Of a DNA stretch of 35,180 bases, positions 33,800 through 35,180 are shown one piece after another; within the stretch, counting starts at the first letter, position 1; the number at the start of each line of letters is the position of its first letter. The DNA comes from Apostichopus californicus (taxonomy: Eukaryota > Echinodermata > Holothuroidea > Aspidochirotida > Stichopodidae): the NCBI GenBank assembly GCA_020650975.1, contig JAIPMN010002455.1, positions 1 to 35,180 on the forward strand. The letters are read 5' to 3'. The notes under the pieces were generated by a model. That model worked only from the letters and a program-made list of their open reading frames with translations, was not told where the DNA came from and did not search any database. Position numbers and translations under genes: made by a program.

Positions 33800-34183
33800 C
33801 AGTGGCGGAGCGTCCATACAGTCAGGGGGGGGGGCGGATGCCCCCTGACGGACTCAAATGGACTGCTGGCGCCCTTTTCAGCTTTTTACCACTTTCTACT
33901 TATTCGCGATTATTGACCTTTTTATTGCGCTCTCAAATATCTATTGACATTTGTCACATTTTGTTGGTGTAATTTTCTGAAAAAATGGCTATTTATTCTT
34001 TGTTTATTTGCAAATTAGCAAGGCCCGGAAAGGGTCATTTCCGGCGATCTAGGGAGTATCTTTACTCAAAAAATGTCTGTACGCTCCGCGCCAACCTGTG
34101 GTGGGGCTCCGCTTTGATAGTGTTGAAAGCGCCCCTACAGACCATTCTCGCCACCCTGACCAATACCCCTAGCTCCGCCACTG
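33800..34183. mobile_element. hAT-type MITE, copy 2 (384 bp)
   Basis: Perfect 12-bp inverted termini CAGTGGCGGAGC/GCTCCGCCACTG. They are flanked by a perfect 8-bp direct duplication TCTCCCAA (33792-33799 and 34184-34191), the hallmark of hAT insertion. Closely similar to 23490-23896; the size difference is mainly internal. No transposase is encoded. Confidence 0.93.
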
Positions 34184-34452
34184 TCTCCCAACTGATATAA
34201 AAATAGGAAAATGCTACGGCTGTTATATTTTCCTCCCCTTTCTACAGGCCGGTGCAATCACAAGAACTCATCGCTCATCGCGTGATGAATAGTAAGGATC
34301 GACCCAGCGCATTTGGCAACAACAAAAATTGTCCGATACGCCTTAATTAACAATGGCTAACCCTGAGCACTATATTTTAATTAAAAGTACGACTCTGCCT
34401 CGTTTTATAGAGCGCCATGTTCTCCGTGGTGTTTGCCTGGACTTGCCGTTCA

Positions 34453-34571
34453 GGGGCGGCTCAAGGATATTAAAAGGAGGGGATGTGGCCCTTAGATTGT
34501 TGAATCCTAGTTCCAGACGTTTTGCGGAGAAGTTGAAATGGGGAAGGCTGTACATCCCTGGATCCGTGCCT
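34453..34571. mobile_element. Possible small decayed hAT-like element
   Basis: The left end CAGGGGCGGCTCAAGGAT has the form of a common hAT terminus. The right candidate ATCCCTGGATCCGTGCC is only an imperfect inverted match, and no target duplication was found. The open frame across it (34353-34592) is not convincing as a gene. Confidence 0.3.
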
Positions 34572-34915
34572 ATCGTTCATCTGGCCTGGTAAACTCACTG
34601 AATTCAGCTTCGAACGTTTATTAACATACAGTGGCTTATTATGATTAGGGACATGGTAAAAGAACAAAGAAGTCGCACACACTCGTATTTATGAATAGCG
34701 CCGTCTATTATTTGTCTTGAAGTTGTCATAAAAGTGGAAGCTTGTCTGTAAGCTAGTTTCATTTAAAATTCAAACTAGTACTCATGTTTCCATTCTCAAT
34801 AAGTGGCCTGGAAGTTTTTTTCTACATTATTCGTTATGTCTAATGTAACAAATAAAATTAAGGAAATAAAGCCACTATGTTAAACCTCGGTTGTACTGTC
34901 TTCAAGTTTTCACGT

Positions 34916-34997
34916 ATTATCGTCATCGTCGTTGTCATCATCGTCGTGTGTCGTCATCGTCGTCTTCATCGTCATCGTCATCATCATCAACATCGTT

Positions 34998-35064
<67 letters not shown>

Positions 35065-35079
35065 GTGTCATCATCAGTG

Positions 35080-35112
<33 letters not shown>

Positions 35113-35180
35113 GTGTCATCATCAGTGCCATCATCATCATTGTCATCATCATCATCGTCATCATCATCGTCGTCATCATC
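34916..35180. repeat. TCA/TCG trinucleotide microsatellite
   Basis: About 265 bp of TCATCG, TCATCA and TCAGTG triplets, interrupted but in register, running off the right edge. It is open in several frames (poly-Met, poly-Asp or Ser translations), which has no coding meaning here. Confidence 0.95.

Noticed and set aside
34353..34592. 79-codon frame containing GGSRILKGGD.
   Set aside because: This peptide pattern comes from a hAT-like terminal sequence (CAGGGGCGGCTCAAGGAT); it is transposon-derived non-coding DNA.
34910..35179. Minus-strand frame of mostly methionine ending in an Asp-rich tail.
   Set aside because: Translation of a TCA/TCG microsatellite; not a protein gene.
1..35180. Search for CRISPR arrays, tRNA, rRNA or bacterial operons.
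   Set aside because: The tandem repeats lack the repeat-spacer pattern of CRISPR. No tRNA T-arm consensus or rRNA sequence was seen. The gene structure is eukaryotic.

Overview
This is animal nuclear DNA, not prokaryotic. It is AT-rich, its coding exons are split by GT-AG introns of 2.3-3.3 kb, and it is full of tandem repeats and short non-autonomous DNA transposons. The gene product, a membrane-hairpin sulfatase of the steryl-sulfatase clade, and the repeat types fit a marine invertebrate deuterostome, with an echinoderm such as a sea cucumber most likely. That guess rests on general resemblance and is weak.

Only one gene is clear. It is the 3' part of a plus-strand steryl-sulfatase (STS/ARSD/ARSE/ARSF/ARSH clade) gene, with four exons at 14808-14933, 17202-17885, 21160-21441 and 24517-24953. 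All splice phases agree, and together they encode about 509 C-terminal residues ending in TAG. The first exon starts in phase, just after the point where the catalytic CxPSR segment should lie. The signal peptide, the first two metal-binding aspartates and the formylglycine cysteine are therefore encoded by exons not found in this window. A consensus AATAAA lies 39 bp after the stop codon.

Layout. 1-14807 has no recognisable exon. It holds several minisatellites (37 bp, 26 bp, 30 bp and a 194-bp higher-order repeat), a tandemly duplicated segment of which one copy carries a 481-bp TIR insertion, a nested palindrome, a LINE 3' tail, a dispersed repeat family and a TTAA-flanked MITE. 14808-24953 is the sulfatase; its introns hold an AT-rich minisatellite beginning about 40 bp after a splice donor, a 10-N assembly gap inside a local duplication, an unidentified minus-strand open frame, a hAT-type MITE and an in-phase exon-like segment. 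24954-35180 is the 3' flank. It has no second recognisable gene, but carries a direct repeat of intron sequence, a 111-bp tandem array, a roughly 125-bp tandem array with nuclear-receptor-like DR4 hexamers, a second copy of the hAT-type MITE with a perfect 8-bp target duplication, and a long TCA/TCG microsatellite running off the right edge.

I see no bacterial-style operon, CRISPR array, tRNA or rRNA. The points most worth checking are the missing catalytic exon, the possible alternative last exon, the DR4-bearing repeats and the three transposon families defined here by their termini and target duplications.
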